A stretch of 36,225 nt of DNA, taken from positions 1 through 36,225 of the forward strand of contig FWWN02000554.1 in the NCBI GenBank assembly GCA_900175165.2, read 5' to 3'. This DNA comes from Rhizomucor pusillus. Taxonomy: Eukaryota > Mucoromycota > Mucoromycetes > Mucorales > Lichtheimiaceae. Shown piece after piece: positions 8,942-19,580 of the stretch (position 1 is its first letter; the number at the start of each line of letters is the position of its first letter). The position numbers were made by a program, and so were the translations under genes. The notes under the pieces were generated by a model. That model saw only the letters and a list, made by a program, of their open reading frames with translations, did no database searches and was not told the origin of the DNA.

Positions 8942-10271
8942 CTACAAAAGGCAGCTATCACGAAGAATGGTAATACCACAAAAATTGAGGCAACTTGTAA
9001 ACCCTAAAAATAACCAACGTTGAGCATCATTGAAAGCTTTTTTGCCCACATTTCTGGAGAGTGCGATATTTACCAGGATAAAGAATAAGGGTATAAAAAT
9101 GTAAAATAAGGAGATCGAGGTCCAGTTATCGAGTCGATAAGCTAGCATAACGCAGAACGCCAGAGCTGCAAGCATCGAGAGATAAGTTTCAAGGCTGTAG
9201 GGGAGCTTCCTCTTTTTTGAATCTTTTGATGCAAATGCCCAGTATATAAATGAGTAAGCTGAGACGAGTGCAGCGTAGACATAGGATGGCACAAAGATCT
9301 GGGTAGTATAGAGCTTGCCTGCATGTACTCCGTCAAGTTTATCAGCGAGAGTTGCTGCGAAAGCTATCCACATGATAGGCGGCGCCATTTCTGCCAAGAT
9401 ATATTCCGTAAGGCCATGGTACAGGTAAATAGCCTTGCACTCGGTAACTGAGCTTTGCGACAACCGGACGAGGTAAGAAAGTACTTGCCACACGAAAAAG
9501 GGAGCTAGCACCTGCATAACGCGCCAATCGACATATCCGTCAAGCTTCAGGACAATGAATACTTGAATGAGAACAAACATGATGTATAAAACGAGTGACG
9601 ACGTATGCGCTATGAATGACGCGCTTTTGATGGGTGCGGTCTGTCTCGTAGAGTAACATGAATAGATTGCGATAGCGAGTCCAATACCGTCGATCACCCA
9701 TAATGGTATGAAGACCTGCGCCCAGCTATGATTAAATGGATTGTTACTGTCAATCTTCAACCCGACCAACACCAAGAAGACAGCCACATCCACGTAGATG
9801 CCAAAGTTGAATATCGACATGAAAGCTGGTAGCGCTCGAGGTGCTAGTTGTCCCACGAATGCGACAAAATCTTCAATGTAATAAAAATGAAAGTATGCCA
9901 ACGTGCTTGCCATGTTTTCTAGTTCCACGATCGTCAATCCCTGGGAGTCGTATAGTTTGCGTGTTGGCTTGTGACGAAGCGTCTTACAATCAAACAAAGA
10001 TCGTTAGCCTGCTGCTGTCCGTGTCTGTCATCAACAGAGACGTACAAAATATGCTCTCCAATTTATCATTGTCTATGTCGTATTACAGTAAGGTTATTAC
10101 GAGCATTTTTCACAGCCTCTCGAAGACTATAACTACCTTCTCTCTCTCACGAAACTCAACGTCATCCAAAGCAATTCGCATTTCTCCCGCACGCCTATAT
10201 TTATCCAACAATTCTGCTGGCGTCGTCGTCTCGTCAACGTTGAGGATGCTGTATAAACCAGTTTTGCTCAT
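8942..10271 (-). CDS. J-like domain fused to TMEM185 (fragile-X-F)-type membrane protein, 400 aa
   Basis: Three exons: 10271-10137, 10072-10046 (27-nt microexon) and 9982-8942. Introns are 64 and 63 nt, both phase 0, the second with a GCTAAC branch site. Residues about 5-70 have J-domain spacing: LYSILNVDETTTPAELLDKY, then a helix ending in AYFTLRHKPTRKLYD. The HPD tripeptide needed to stimulate Hsp70 is absent. The rest (about 85-380) is hydrophobic with about eight to nine predicted membrane spans and matches the TMEM185A/transmembrane fragile-X-F family, whose function is poorly known. The microexon encodes TMINWRAYF and is needed for correct J-domain spacing. Location is probably the endomembrane system, by inference. 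Confidence 0.8.
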
Positions 10272-12458
10272 GATATTTGAAATATGTAAAGCGCAGCAAC
10301 GCCTAAAGTCAATGGAAAACCATGCCATTAAATACTCGGGGCTTACTGTGGCGCATTCGACTTATTAAGGACGGATGGATGGAACTATGCTTGCTTGAAA
10401 ATCTTCCTGTGTAACGACTGCTTAGCCGTCGACGACAGACACAAAGCGTAGCTATTCTCGAGTCAAATAATGTAACTGCAATGTGATCGATGGTGGCTCA
10501 GCATCTATTCGAAGCGACGTGCCATTTTCTTTTCTGCATCGCAGCCGCAGCATTTATGAGAGACTTGTATGCTTTAAAACTGGGAGGTAAATCATGTGGC
10601 CACCGCTACAAGCACGCAAAATAGAAACACAAGATCTTTATGGTGAGCTGACTACAGACTGTCGACTGCTCTAAAGAATGTATATAAATATCTACGTCCT
10701 TTAGATATAACTGAAAGGAAATAAATCTTCAGGATTAGTTTCAAAAAGCAAATCTATCCAGAAATCAGACCCAACCGCTTGACTACGGTGACGGTCAAGA
10801 AAAGCCATCTATCAGTGATGTCTACTTCATCTTATTCTTCCTCATGAACAGACTTGCGTGAGGACGCCGAAGAGCCAAAGTAATGTCTGTATGCTGCATA
10901 ATCCAGCGTACTAGATAACTTTGATAGATAGTGGGAAGGATTGTAGTCAGTAATCGTAAATATAACCATGTAGCTCAGCACACAAGAACGAAGATCATAG
11001 ACGAGATATTGCAGCAGAAAGACCAGCTGGTTGGAACAGGACATGATCAAATTGCGTATCGAATCTCGTTAAATTCCATTCACTGTACAGTCTCGAATTA
11101 ATGAGCAGATTGACCGGTGCAGGAGGTGCTGCATGTAACTGTACAGTAGATTTCTTTATGCACCCTACACTCGAGTTTTCCTATCTATTAACCGTGCATT
11201 AAATCATCAGTTAACTCTCTTCCAGCAGGGGATCCTGCCAGCAAGCAAAGATGCAATGCAATAGCTGTCGTTACACATACATTCGATCATCTGCTCATCT
11301 GCACTTGTTCCAGACGCAGAATCCTAGCTTCCTAGCGGAAGATAAGAAGCTTTTGGAAGACTTGAGATCGTCCAGGAACGGTGTGGGAAAATGTTGACCG
11401 GATGTAGCAAGCATGTAGAGTGACACCAGGTCATGGTCATGACTCGTCCGTCATACAACTCGCCGGTAACGTACTCTTAACGTGAGGAGATTAGATATCG
11501 TCGTGTCCGATTGTGCGGTGCGTCAGAATTCTCGTCACCGTAAAATTTATCCATAAAGTATTTCGAATTAACTGTTGAGATGAGCACATCCTCGCTGTTG
11601 GCGTTTGCAAGTGAAGACTGCACCTATCGATGTGCTAGGCCAACAATTGTAAAGTAAATAATGTGTCACTTGCATATAAAATTCATTCTAACGAAAATAT
11701 AAATATCAGGCCAGCCACCTGATCTGTGCACCGGGCGGAAAGCGATGTAAAGATCAGTGATACGATATGACGAGATGATTGTTTTTAAAAAAAGGACAGG
11801 ATCAATGGACAGGGACCTTGATACAATTCCTTTCTTCACTTGTATACTAGAAGTACTCTGTAAAGTAAAAAATGAAAAATGCTAGCAAGATAGTTCTTTG
11901 CGAGCTGAAAACAGGACAGAAGAGATCGCCGATAGGCCCGGGGTTACACACATACATGCGCGCAGAGAGTATGTACTCTCTCCATAGCAAAAAGCCCAAA
12001 AAGGATCATCCCTTGAATTCGTCCCAATAAGTGACAGAAAATGTCGATAAGCTCTTAAGGAGCACCCTTATGGTGCGTGCATGTTGATCGCTCCCGATAA
12101 AGAGGGCCTTCCGTAACGTAAAACGGCAATCACCCAAATCGCGCCGGTGCAGCTTGGAATTTTTTTTCACACATGGGTTCGTCATGGAGTAACAGATAGG
12201 GGAATACGATAAGCCCACGGTTATGTGCGATGAGGGGCTGGTTTACAATGCCAAAAAAAAGAAAACATTGGTAATGCATCACATAGCTTTGTTTCGCTTT
12301 CTTTCTCTGTGTCTCTGTTTATGACGATGATGTGATTTTCTTGACCTCATTTTCCCACCTGTTTTCTTTTTCTTCCTTCCTCTTTCTTCTTCGCACGTAT
12401 ACGCGCAAGCACATATATACTCACTCGCACGTAACCACCTGCTCACCGCCTTGCTCCC
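10272..12458. other. 2.2-kb region with no supported gene
   Basis: Contains a TATTTAAT at 10327-10334, which may serve the J-like/TMEM185 gene 56 bp away. A 72-codon minus-strand frame at 10832-11050 has a hydrophobic start and a protein-like tail (YNPSHYLSKLSSTLDY), and a 70-codon minus-strand frame lies at 12006-12218. Neither has a recognisable family or convincing promoter. AT-rich stretches and pyrimidine tracts precede the transporter at 12459. No tRNA or clear repeat seen. Confidence 0.4.
10832..11050 (-). CDS. possible small hypothetical protein, 72 aa
   Basis: Open frame from ATG to TAA with a hydrophobic first half (QLVFLLQYLVYDL) and a polar end with SSASSRKSVHEEE. No family recognised, no TATA box at the expected distance. 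It could equally be an exon of a larger gene or a chance frame. Confidence 0.2.
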   Translation of the reverse strand: MIMSCSNQLVFLLQYLVYDLRSCVLSYMVIFTITDYNPSHYLSKLSSTLDYAAYRHYFGSSASSRKSVHEEE

Positions 12459-14246
12459 ATGCTATACTGGCCCAAACTGCTGACAACAGCACACGGTATC
12501 AGCGCAAGCGTTGAGCCATATTTGCCACTTTACTTGTATGAGTTCCAGGATCTCAACGTCTTTTCCGTTGCTCTGCTCATGGCTTGCATGGGGATCGGCC
12601 GTCTCTTGAATTCAACATTGTTGATCTGGCTGGTCGATACCTCTGCCCCCAAGATTCAAGTCCTTGTTATGCATGTCCTGACCTTGTCCGCCGCGGTTGC
12701 ATATGTCGCTCTATTCAGTATCCCAACGCCGCTGTCCATGGAAATATTCGTAATGGCCCTAGCCATTGCTGCTGAAGCTTTTTTCCTGCCTCTGTCAGCG
12801 CTCTTAGACAGCGCATTGATCAAGTATCTGGGAGATTACAAAGTTTGGTTGTTTGGTAAGTCTATCGCGCAAGCTAAACCATTTTCTTTTTTTTTTCTTG
12901 TGCATTGCTTAACATACTAGCTTTCTAGACAAGCAACGGCGTTGGGGCAAGATGGCATCCTCTCTGTCTGTAGCGTTAATCGGTGCCGTGTGGTACTACG
13001 ACGACCAATTGTCTAGCGTTGCATTGATAGCCGCTGTTTGTCTGGGCGCATGCATGATGGTGGGAGCACTGATTCCTGTGCAACGTACTCAAGGGATTAC
13101 TCCCGTTGTTATGGAGGATGATGAAGAGAACGAAGACATGTTGGCACAGCCGCCCCCGCGATTCCTAAAGAATGCGCTTTTCCCTCAGGCTTTTATCGCG
13201 TACAAACCATATAGTCTGTTTGGAGAATCATTATCACACATCTCGGAAGAAGATGCGAGTATGCTCAGAAGGATGGCAAGCAATAATACTACAAATCTTA
13301 TGCGAAGAAACAGTAACCATTCAGTCTTGTCTACTGCGACAGCTGCTACGTCTACGTCTGCGTTGATGGCCAGCGGCAGCGTACCTATTACCATGTACGG
13401 CACTACGACGCATCAAACATGGCGCAGACCCAGCATAATGCATCCACCTCCGTTGACTGAAACGATGTCTTCGGCAGAAATGGCATTATTACCCCTCCCA
13501 CCCCGTGACACTCCAATGTCAGTGCTTCTGCTGAAACTTTCGAATGGGCCACTTGATCAGGTTGTACAGTGGCAAATCCAAAGCATGTCCTTGTCTTCGT
13601 TACTTTTAGGTGTCGTGCAAGGGATGATGAACACTCTCCTCTTCATCTACCTTTACAAAGTTTTGGATCTGCCCATGTGGATCACGGCACTTGTTGGATC
13701 GGTAGATATACTTACAAGTCTTTTTGTGCGAATGGCTGCTCCATGGGTAATGAAACAACAACGAATGCATTTCCTAGCATCGCTTTCTCACAGTATCTTT
13801 TTCTTCTTCTCTGTTACAAGTGGATCCCAAAGTTCACAGCTACCATGTCATCTGCTGTCGTGCATGCAGTTTTGATAATCTGCGCGTTTGCATATACATG
13901 GTTAAGACCCGATTGGCCGTACGTTTCCGGAGCTGCAATCTTGCTACAGACATGTCAAGGCATTGCTTTCGAGTTGATATGGCTTGTAATCACACAGCTT
14001 CTCGGTGCGTTGCTGTGGACAGACGAAGACCAGAGGATTACACAGGTTGCTAAAATGTCAGCGTTATACTGTGGAATTGGACCCGCGCTCGGTGCTCTCG
14101 TTGTAGCATTTCTTGTATCCAGCGGTGAAGGCAACGCGGCAGCAGAGCTGCTCTTGCTTCAGGGATTCACCTTGGTTTTCAGGTGCTCCGTGGCACTAAC
14201 GGCTGCAAGCTTCGTCTTCTCATGGGGTTGGTCCTCAAGTGATTAG
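12459..14246 (+). CDS. major facilitator superfamily (MFS_1-like) transporter, 555 aa
   Basis: Three exons: 12459-12855, 12929-13746 and 13794-14246. Intron 1 (73 nt) is GTAAGT...TTCTAG. Intron 2 (47 nt) is GTAATG...CACAG and is required to move from the frame of VRMAAPW into that of YLFLLLCYKWIPKF. Multiple hydrophobic helices flank a long polar, Ser/Thr-rich loop at about residues 180-310, the usual MFS two-half layout. The first helix and YLPLYLYEF resemble the MFS_1-like family, close to uncharacterised fungal proteins related to LacY/nucleoside-type permeases. The substrate is unknown. A pyrimidine-rich leader precedes the ATG. Retention of the 47-nt intron would cause a premature stop after about 35 further codons. 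Confidence 0.82.
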
Positions 14247-14690
14247 CCATGTGGGAAACTCTAAACTCCCAATTGCTGTATACCCTGCTATAGTCATTCC
14301 AATATTGTATATTTCACATCATTCTCTCCTTCTCGTATCTCTTATCTCTTCTATCATCAGTCAATTGTAAATATCTTTATATTAGAAAGAAATAATCAAA
14401 GTTAAAGGCCATACGGGAATGAATATGGAGAAGTCATGACCGAGTAGCAAATGTGATTGGGAAGAACCAGGGAATTTCATAAAGGCATTACGTTAGTATC
14501 TTGCGCTACTGCTGCGTAATCATAATTGGTAATTGAAACTTACACCCCGTAAGGGTAGTCCCTGAATTCACAAGGGACCAGACCGCGCACATAGTTTTTC
14601 TGTATCAGCTTGTGTCCACCACAGCAAAGTAAACTAGTAGATATACTTGTAAGCCGTGGGTTCGGTTTGTTATTAAAATAAGAATGATGC

Positions 14691-14981
14691 ATGGCAAGTA
14701 GAAGCGGGAGAAGAAGAAGAGGCGCGAAACTGTTGATCTTGGAGGTGGCAGGTCAGGACAGCCTTCTACTATTGCAGTGGATCCTCGATAATTTCAAGGC
14801 CTCGGTCGTTACAAGGTTTTGCTTGAAAATAGCAAGGCCTGTTGACGGGAAAAGTCTTACTAGGAATATACTGCTAAGGACAAGAAAACGATTTGCGGAT
14901 TTGCTTCGAAGCAGCAAGAAGCTAGTTTTTAGGTGTAGTATTCTCTCAAACATCGATTCATGCGAGTGCCGGTCTGAATAA
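14691..14981 (+). CDS. possible basic hypothetical protein, 96 aa
   Basis: ATG-to-TAA frame, rich in Arg, Lys, Leu and Ser, without a recognised domain or clear promoter. It lies between the stops of two convergent genes, where a gene is less expected, close to the repeat at 15113. Could be a remnant of a mobile element or a chance frame. Confidence 0.2.
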   Translation: MASRSGRRRRGAKLLILEVAGQDSLLLLQWILDNFKASVVTRFCLKIARPVDGKSLTRNILLRTRKRFADLLRSSKKLVFRCSILSNIDSCECRSE

Positions 14982-15112
14982 ACCGGATTTCGACGGCAGT
15001 AGCGGCTGCAAAACCGCCAGAGAATGGAGGTTTATGAAGGCCAAGCGAGGTTATCATATAACGCAGATTTCACTAAAAACCTTTTCGGTTACGGGGAACG
15101 AACGTAGCGAGC

Positions 15113-15148
15113 CAAGTGCAAGGAGCGTAGCGACCACTAAAGCACTTG
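15113..15148. repeat. short inverted repeat with a GAGCGTAGCGA core, copy 2
   Basis: Perfect 7-bp arms CAAGTGC (15113-15119) and GCACTTG (15142-15148) enclose GAGCGTAGCGA (15123-15133). Just upstream AACGTAGCGAGCC (15101-15113) repeats the core in part. Same design as 428-479: a GC-rich AGCGWAGCGA core inside an inverted repeat in AT-rich DNA. Confidence 0.45.
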
Positions 15149-15218
15149 TAAAATAAAAATAAGGGTTGCTAGTTTATGCTTATATATATATTGCTAAATT
15201 TACTATGTAGCCATTCTT

Positions 15219-18200
15219 TTACTGGCCTAGAATCTGGGTAAGGGTAGCTTTTTCCATATCTGTCAGATGATGCTGGCAAAGTTCTATAAAGTGGTTCACG
15301 TTGTGCGCCGAGCAATTCTTGAAGAAATCTGTCAAGTATGCTTTCATGTCTGTCTTGTAAATCGGGTCGTCTTTAAGATCTGGATTATTTTCCTCTTCGT
15401 CCTCTTCATCGAGGTTGTTGAGCATATCTGCATAATAGAAATCAGCCACCGTAGGCAAATTCTTCCCGTAACCAAGTACAATACCTGAAAGGAGAGCGTA
15501 TTCCGCTGGATCTGTTACATCATCCCATTCTCCATCCTACATTGTAATAGAGTAAGTTTAGGTGCTTAACAACGAAGCCCTTATTTCACTTACATCGTCG
15601 TACACCGATTCGGTTTCTTCGTTGGCTTGCTGCTCACTTGCGCTTGCACTAGCAAATTCTTCAACTAGTAAGCTGATAATCTTTGCATGAATTGGCACAG
15701 CTGTGTATCTTTCAGGGTCTACAATGACGGTTATTAGAAACTGGCTCAAGCATTGCATTCTTGAATAGCATACTTTGTCTAGCTCTTGATCGAGTTACAA
15801 TAACACCATCAGGGTTTGGCAAAATGTTGCCTCGGACGGTGATATTTACCAAACGAGCGTCATTTACCAAGAACATTTTTGATAAAGCAATTGCACTTTC
15901 AACATTCATTAGCATCTCGAGCGTATACAGATATCATCAGCCATTCCTACCTGACTTTGAGTGAATAATAACCAGAGAAATTTTGGAAATTATCACACCA
16001 CGTGGTCATGAGGATCTCCAAGCCGCTCTGACCATCAATATTGATATCAAACAAGAATTGTAGGAGATTCTCCTGCTGGTGGATAATCAAGTTGGCGAAA
16101 ACCATAACAAGAGTTTGGATGAAAGGCTGGCTATCTGTGTTCTTTAAGCGCACTAGTACAGCGTTCAGCAGTTCAGGAAGAACGCTAGCTATGCTGTTAC
16201 CGGCCTGAAATAGACAAAACAGCTTAGCATCGATGCATTGTAGTTATCCATACAGTTCTGTTACCTTTTTGATGAGAATGACGATCAAGTCACCGATGAA
16301 AAGTGGTTCAATTTCGGTGCCATTCGGTGCCAGGAGCTTGGCTACAAAGTGGATGACATAGTCCAAGCCAGATTTACCGCTACCATCATGCCTATGAAAC
16401 ATTCTCGGTCAATACCAATCTTGAGATTAAAACATCGCAAAGTAGGTACCATCGGCTAATATGGTCGCAATCTTTCATGATATATTGTTTCACACATTCT
16501 TGGGTGCTCTGCAAGTTTGTACTTTATGAGTAACTGGTAATAACAAATTTTGTGAGCCTGGCATTTCTCGTACCTGGACAACTTCATTGTTTGTCGAGTT
16601 CCAGCCGGTTTCCAGTACAACTGGAAAAAGTTGCTCAGTGAATGGGTCCGGCAAAGGCGATGGTCCATATTTCATCATTGCGGTTAGAAGATCGATAGCC
16701 GACTGTTAATATGGTCAGTCAAACTTTTGCATTTTGGAAACAAGTAAAGTTGATCACTTACAGCCAACACAAGAGGAGAATCAGCAGCAGTTTTGAGAAC
16801 CTGGTCAATGAACGGCAAGGCTCTAGATGCCAAAGCCGGGAAGTATTGTTGGCTCTTTGAAAAGTCTTCAAAGAGATCAAGGACAAAGCTGGTGATGATG
16901 TGATCATTGGCATATTTCTTCCAGATTTCAAGCACGATGTTTGTGAGAGTAGCCTCATACTGCACTGCCGCATCCCCATCGATCTAGAGGTATCGAATTA
17001 GCACTGTATGATATTAAGTAGAGTACACATTGGCCCTTACGTTGAATGCTGCGTTGATTGAATCCAAGATAAGCATAAGCGATTCCTCTTCATTAGCTTC
17101 ATGTAAAAGACTACAGGCACCTTCAAAGATGGCAGCCTGATAAGGTTTGAGATATTGCTTATCAAGTGCCTTGCAATACCTAAAGTACCAGATAAACATT
17201 GTAGTCTCTGAGCATTTTCTGTACAAACATACTTTTGCAGAGCATGCAAAGCGGAAACCTTTACAGGGATGCTTGCATTGGGCAATTGTAAACTTTCGAC
17301 GGATATAGCAAGACATCGGTTAGCCAGATCCGTTGGTAGCAGGTTAGCAACGCCGGATGCAAAGATCAATGCCCTGCCGAGCAAGAATGGATAATCTGAA
17401 CAGATTTACGTAAGTATCAGTTGATAGCATCAGCTTGGTAATAAAAATTCACCTTGCGCTCCCATGGCCTCAAGGATGACATGTTGGAAGAGACTTTCCA
17501 GATCAAAGTTAGCTTTGAAATTTTCTAGGCCCATGTCTGTGTAGCCTATGGATGCATATCCAGTGATCAACAAACAAGCTTCCTGTATCTTCCACCTATG
17601 TGATTACTAAGAATGACACTGTCTTCTGAATTCAAGAATTGAATTTGATTAACGAACCAGTCAGTGTTTCCATTTGCCCGTGCAGTATTCGATTCAGCAA
17701 GCAGGCGCTGGATGGCTCTTTGTAGGACAGGTACGAATTCATCCATGAAATCATCCGCTATGGACTGGAAGATTGCATTCTAAGTTTTCGATGCAGTGTG
17801 TACAAACTTCCAAAAGATAACTTACGGATAGCTTGGTCGCAGCTTCGAAACGTATGCTAGGAGAGCCGGTTTGTTCGAAATCGTCTGCCACGTATTGGTT
17901 CAAATCAACCTGCCAAAGTTCTGCCTGTTCTCTGGTAATTTGAGCAAAACCGATGCTGTGATATACGAGCTCCTCCAGCAATGCACTGTTGTTAGCAAGT
18001 AGAAGAGGTTTCAAGGACGGTTTGTTGCAAATAGATTCGATGATCTCAAACAAGTGAACGAGCCAGTTTTGCATACCGATTTCGTTGCCGTCCGAGTCTT
18101 GGAACGAATCACCGTCGTATGCTTTTTCTGAAACAGCTTCAGCAATGAATCGTTCCTTGGCTACACGAAAATTCGTCCAGATAGGCTCGAGAAGATGTGG

Positions 18201-19219
18201 CATGAATTCAGCAAACTTCTTTGGGAAAAGACCACTCACGTTGCCAATGCACTGAAACCACCTTTTAGTAAATCTTATCCTTCCTCTGTTCTGAGTACTG
18301 CATTTACCCCGATCACTTCGGATTTCAATCCGTATTCCTCCACTTGTTTCTGGGGATCATCCTGGACATAATGATTAAGAATGGTGTGGAAAGCCTGCAT
18401 CCAGTCATACAAGATAGGCATCAACAACTGGTCGACAACAGGCTTGTTTTCATCGCGCATGATGGAGCTCATATGCAACAGTTTGCGGAAAATGTATGCA
18501 GCGCGTCCTCGAGTGCGGAATGAGTAGACGCTATCATTGGTCAAGATGTTGAAAAGTTCAGGGAGGAGAAGAGGCCCAATTTGCGGCAGTTGGTTGACGC
18601 TGACCGTATGTCTGACCATCTCCAGCATAACTCGCAAAGCTCCGTGGACGCTGTTGGCATCTTTAGATTTCAGGTATGTCAAAAGTATATCGAATAAATT
18701 CGGCCAGTCCTCAGGAAAGTCGTCCATAGCGATCGTGGAGACGACGTATGCGCTGACAACACGGATCTTGGACTCTGGATCCGCCAGACCGTGAACGATA
18801 AGTTCGCGCACAGCTTGTTTGCATTCCGGACTAGGTTCGTGACCTTGGAAATTCTCTTCGTGTCTTGCTGACCAGTTGGACTTTACGAATGACTTGAGAG
18901 TCACTGCAGCCAAGTAAAGGAAATGGAGTTAAGGATCGATCAAGCAACTGTAAAGCATCGTTAGAAGCATGAAATCAAATTAAAAAAGGATATTTGTCGT
19001 TGAGGTACGGCGAGTTCCTGCGAAACGGTCAGACGAGCGAGACTGACCGGGTATTCTAATCAGGGACGAGATCAGTTAGGCAGGTAGGACAAGATTCAGG
19101 CTAATGCACGATCTACCAGGTGCAGCCTCGAGCTCTTTCAATCGTTGCTCAGCAGCAGAGCGAATGGCTCCATCGCTGTCGCCAGCTTGAAGCAAGGTCT
19201 CGAAAAGCGTTTGGTCCAT
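15219..19219 (-). CDS. KAP114: importin-9/Kap114-type karyopherin beta, 1039 aa
   Basis: Sixteen exons: 19219-19117, 19055-18994, 18913-18308, 18251-17826, 17779-17658, 17595-17453, 17395-17233, 17179-17041, 16983-16762, 16702-16574, 16508-16450, 16391-16265, 16204-15951, 15895-15774, 15718-15594, 15536-15219. All phases agree, and 1039 aa is close to human importin-9 (about 1040). The N-terminus is an importin-beta/Ran-binding domain (residues 15-100, with RQLAAVTLKSFVKSNW). HEAT-type helices follow, then the acidic late segment LDEEDEEENNPDLKDD typical of importin-9. Family role: nuclear import of ribosomal proteins, actin, TBP and histones H2A-H2B. Intron 2 is an AT-AC U12-type intron; intron 5 has a GTTCGT donor; intron 4 is only 46 nt. 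Confidence 0.93.
18914..18993 (-). other. U12-type AT-AC intron in importin-9
   Basis: Minus strand: CAA|ATATCCTTTTTT at the 5' end (18993), TCCTTAAC branch sequence at 18935-18928, and TTTAC|TTG at the 3' end (18914), 80 nt long. All three match the U12 consensus exactly, and the branch adenosine is about 15 nt from the splice site. It joins CGA CAA to TTG GCT GCA, giving the conserved RQLAAV. No GT-AG choice keeps the frame, because the flanking sequence has in-frame stops. Confidence 0.9.
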
Positions 19220-19580
19220 AGCTCACGAGGAAGAAAAGCGCGTTCGATTTGAGCCACACAATGACCGCGCGCGTCTTTCTTCTCCGCGTGCCCTCCGGCT
19301 TCTTTCTCATGCCGACAACGGTACAGTACAGACACCGCTTTCATTGATGAACCGTTTATGACTAGTTTATTAAAAGTTTACAAACGCGAACGTTTAAATC
19401 TGGAGGAGGATTCAGGAGGAAGAGGAAGGGGAGGGGGCATCGAGTATAACAATGGAGCGGCATTAGCGGGCAGTGGGTGGATATTACTAGTTAGTTGGTG
19501 AAGGTGACTTGCGTGTGTATCAATATCGACGGGAGGGATGGAAATGGATGTGATTTATACAGGTGAAACAGGAGAGGAAA
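19220..19580. other. promoter of importin-9 and 3' flank of the G-alpha gene
   Basis: Both neighbouring genes are on the minus strand. I see no clear TATA box; the importin promoter may be TATA-less. A G-rich stretch (GGAAGGGGAGGGGG) lies near 19425-19438. Nothing else seen. Confidence 0.35.

Larger units (their letters stand above)
14247..15218. other. convergent intergenic region with one hairpin-like repeat copy
   Basis: 3' flanks of the transporter (+) and importin-9 (-). It holds a 96-codon plus-strand frame (14691-14981) overlapping a 66-codon minus-strand frame, neither recognised, and repeat copy 2 at 15113-15148. The long frame is basic (SGRRRRGAKLLILEV at its start) and may be a relic or chance. 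Confidence 0.4.

Noticed and set aside
13747..13860. Frameshift or assembly error in the MFS transporter
   Set aside because: A 47-nt GT-AG intron (13747-13793) explains the frame change and gives a membrane-protein-like continuation.
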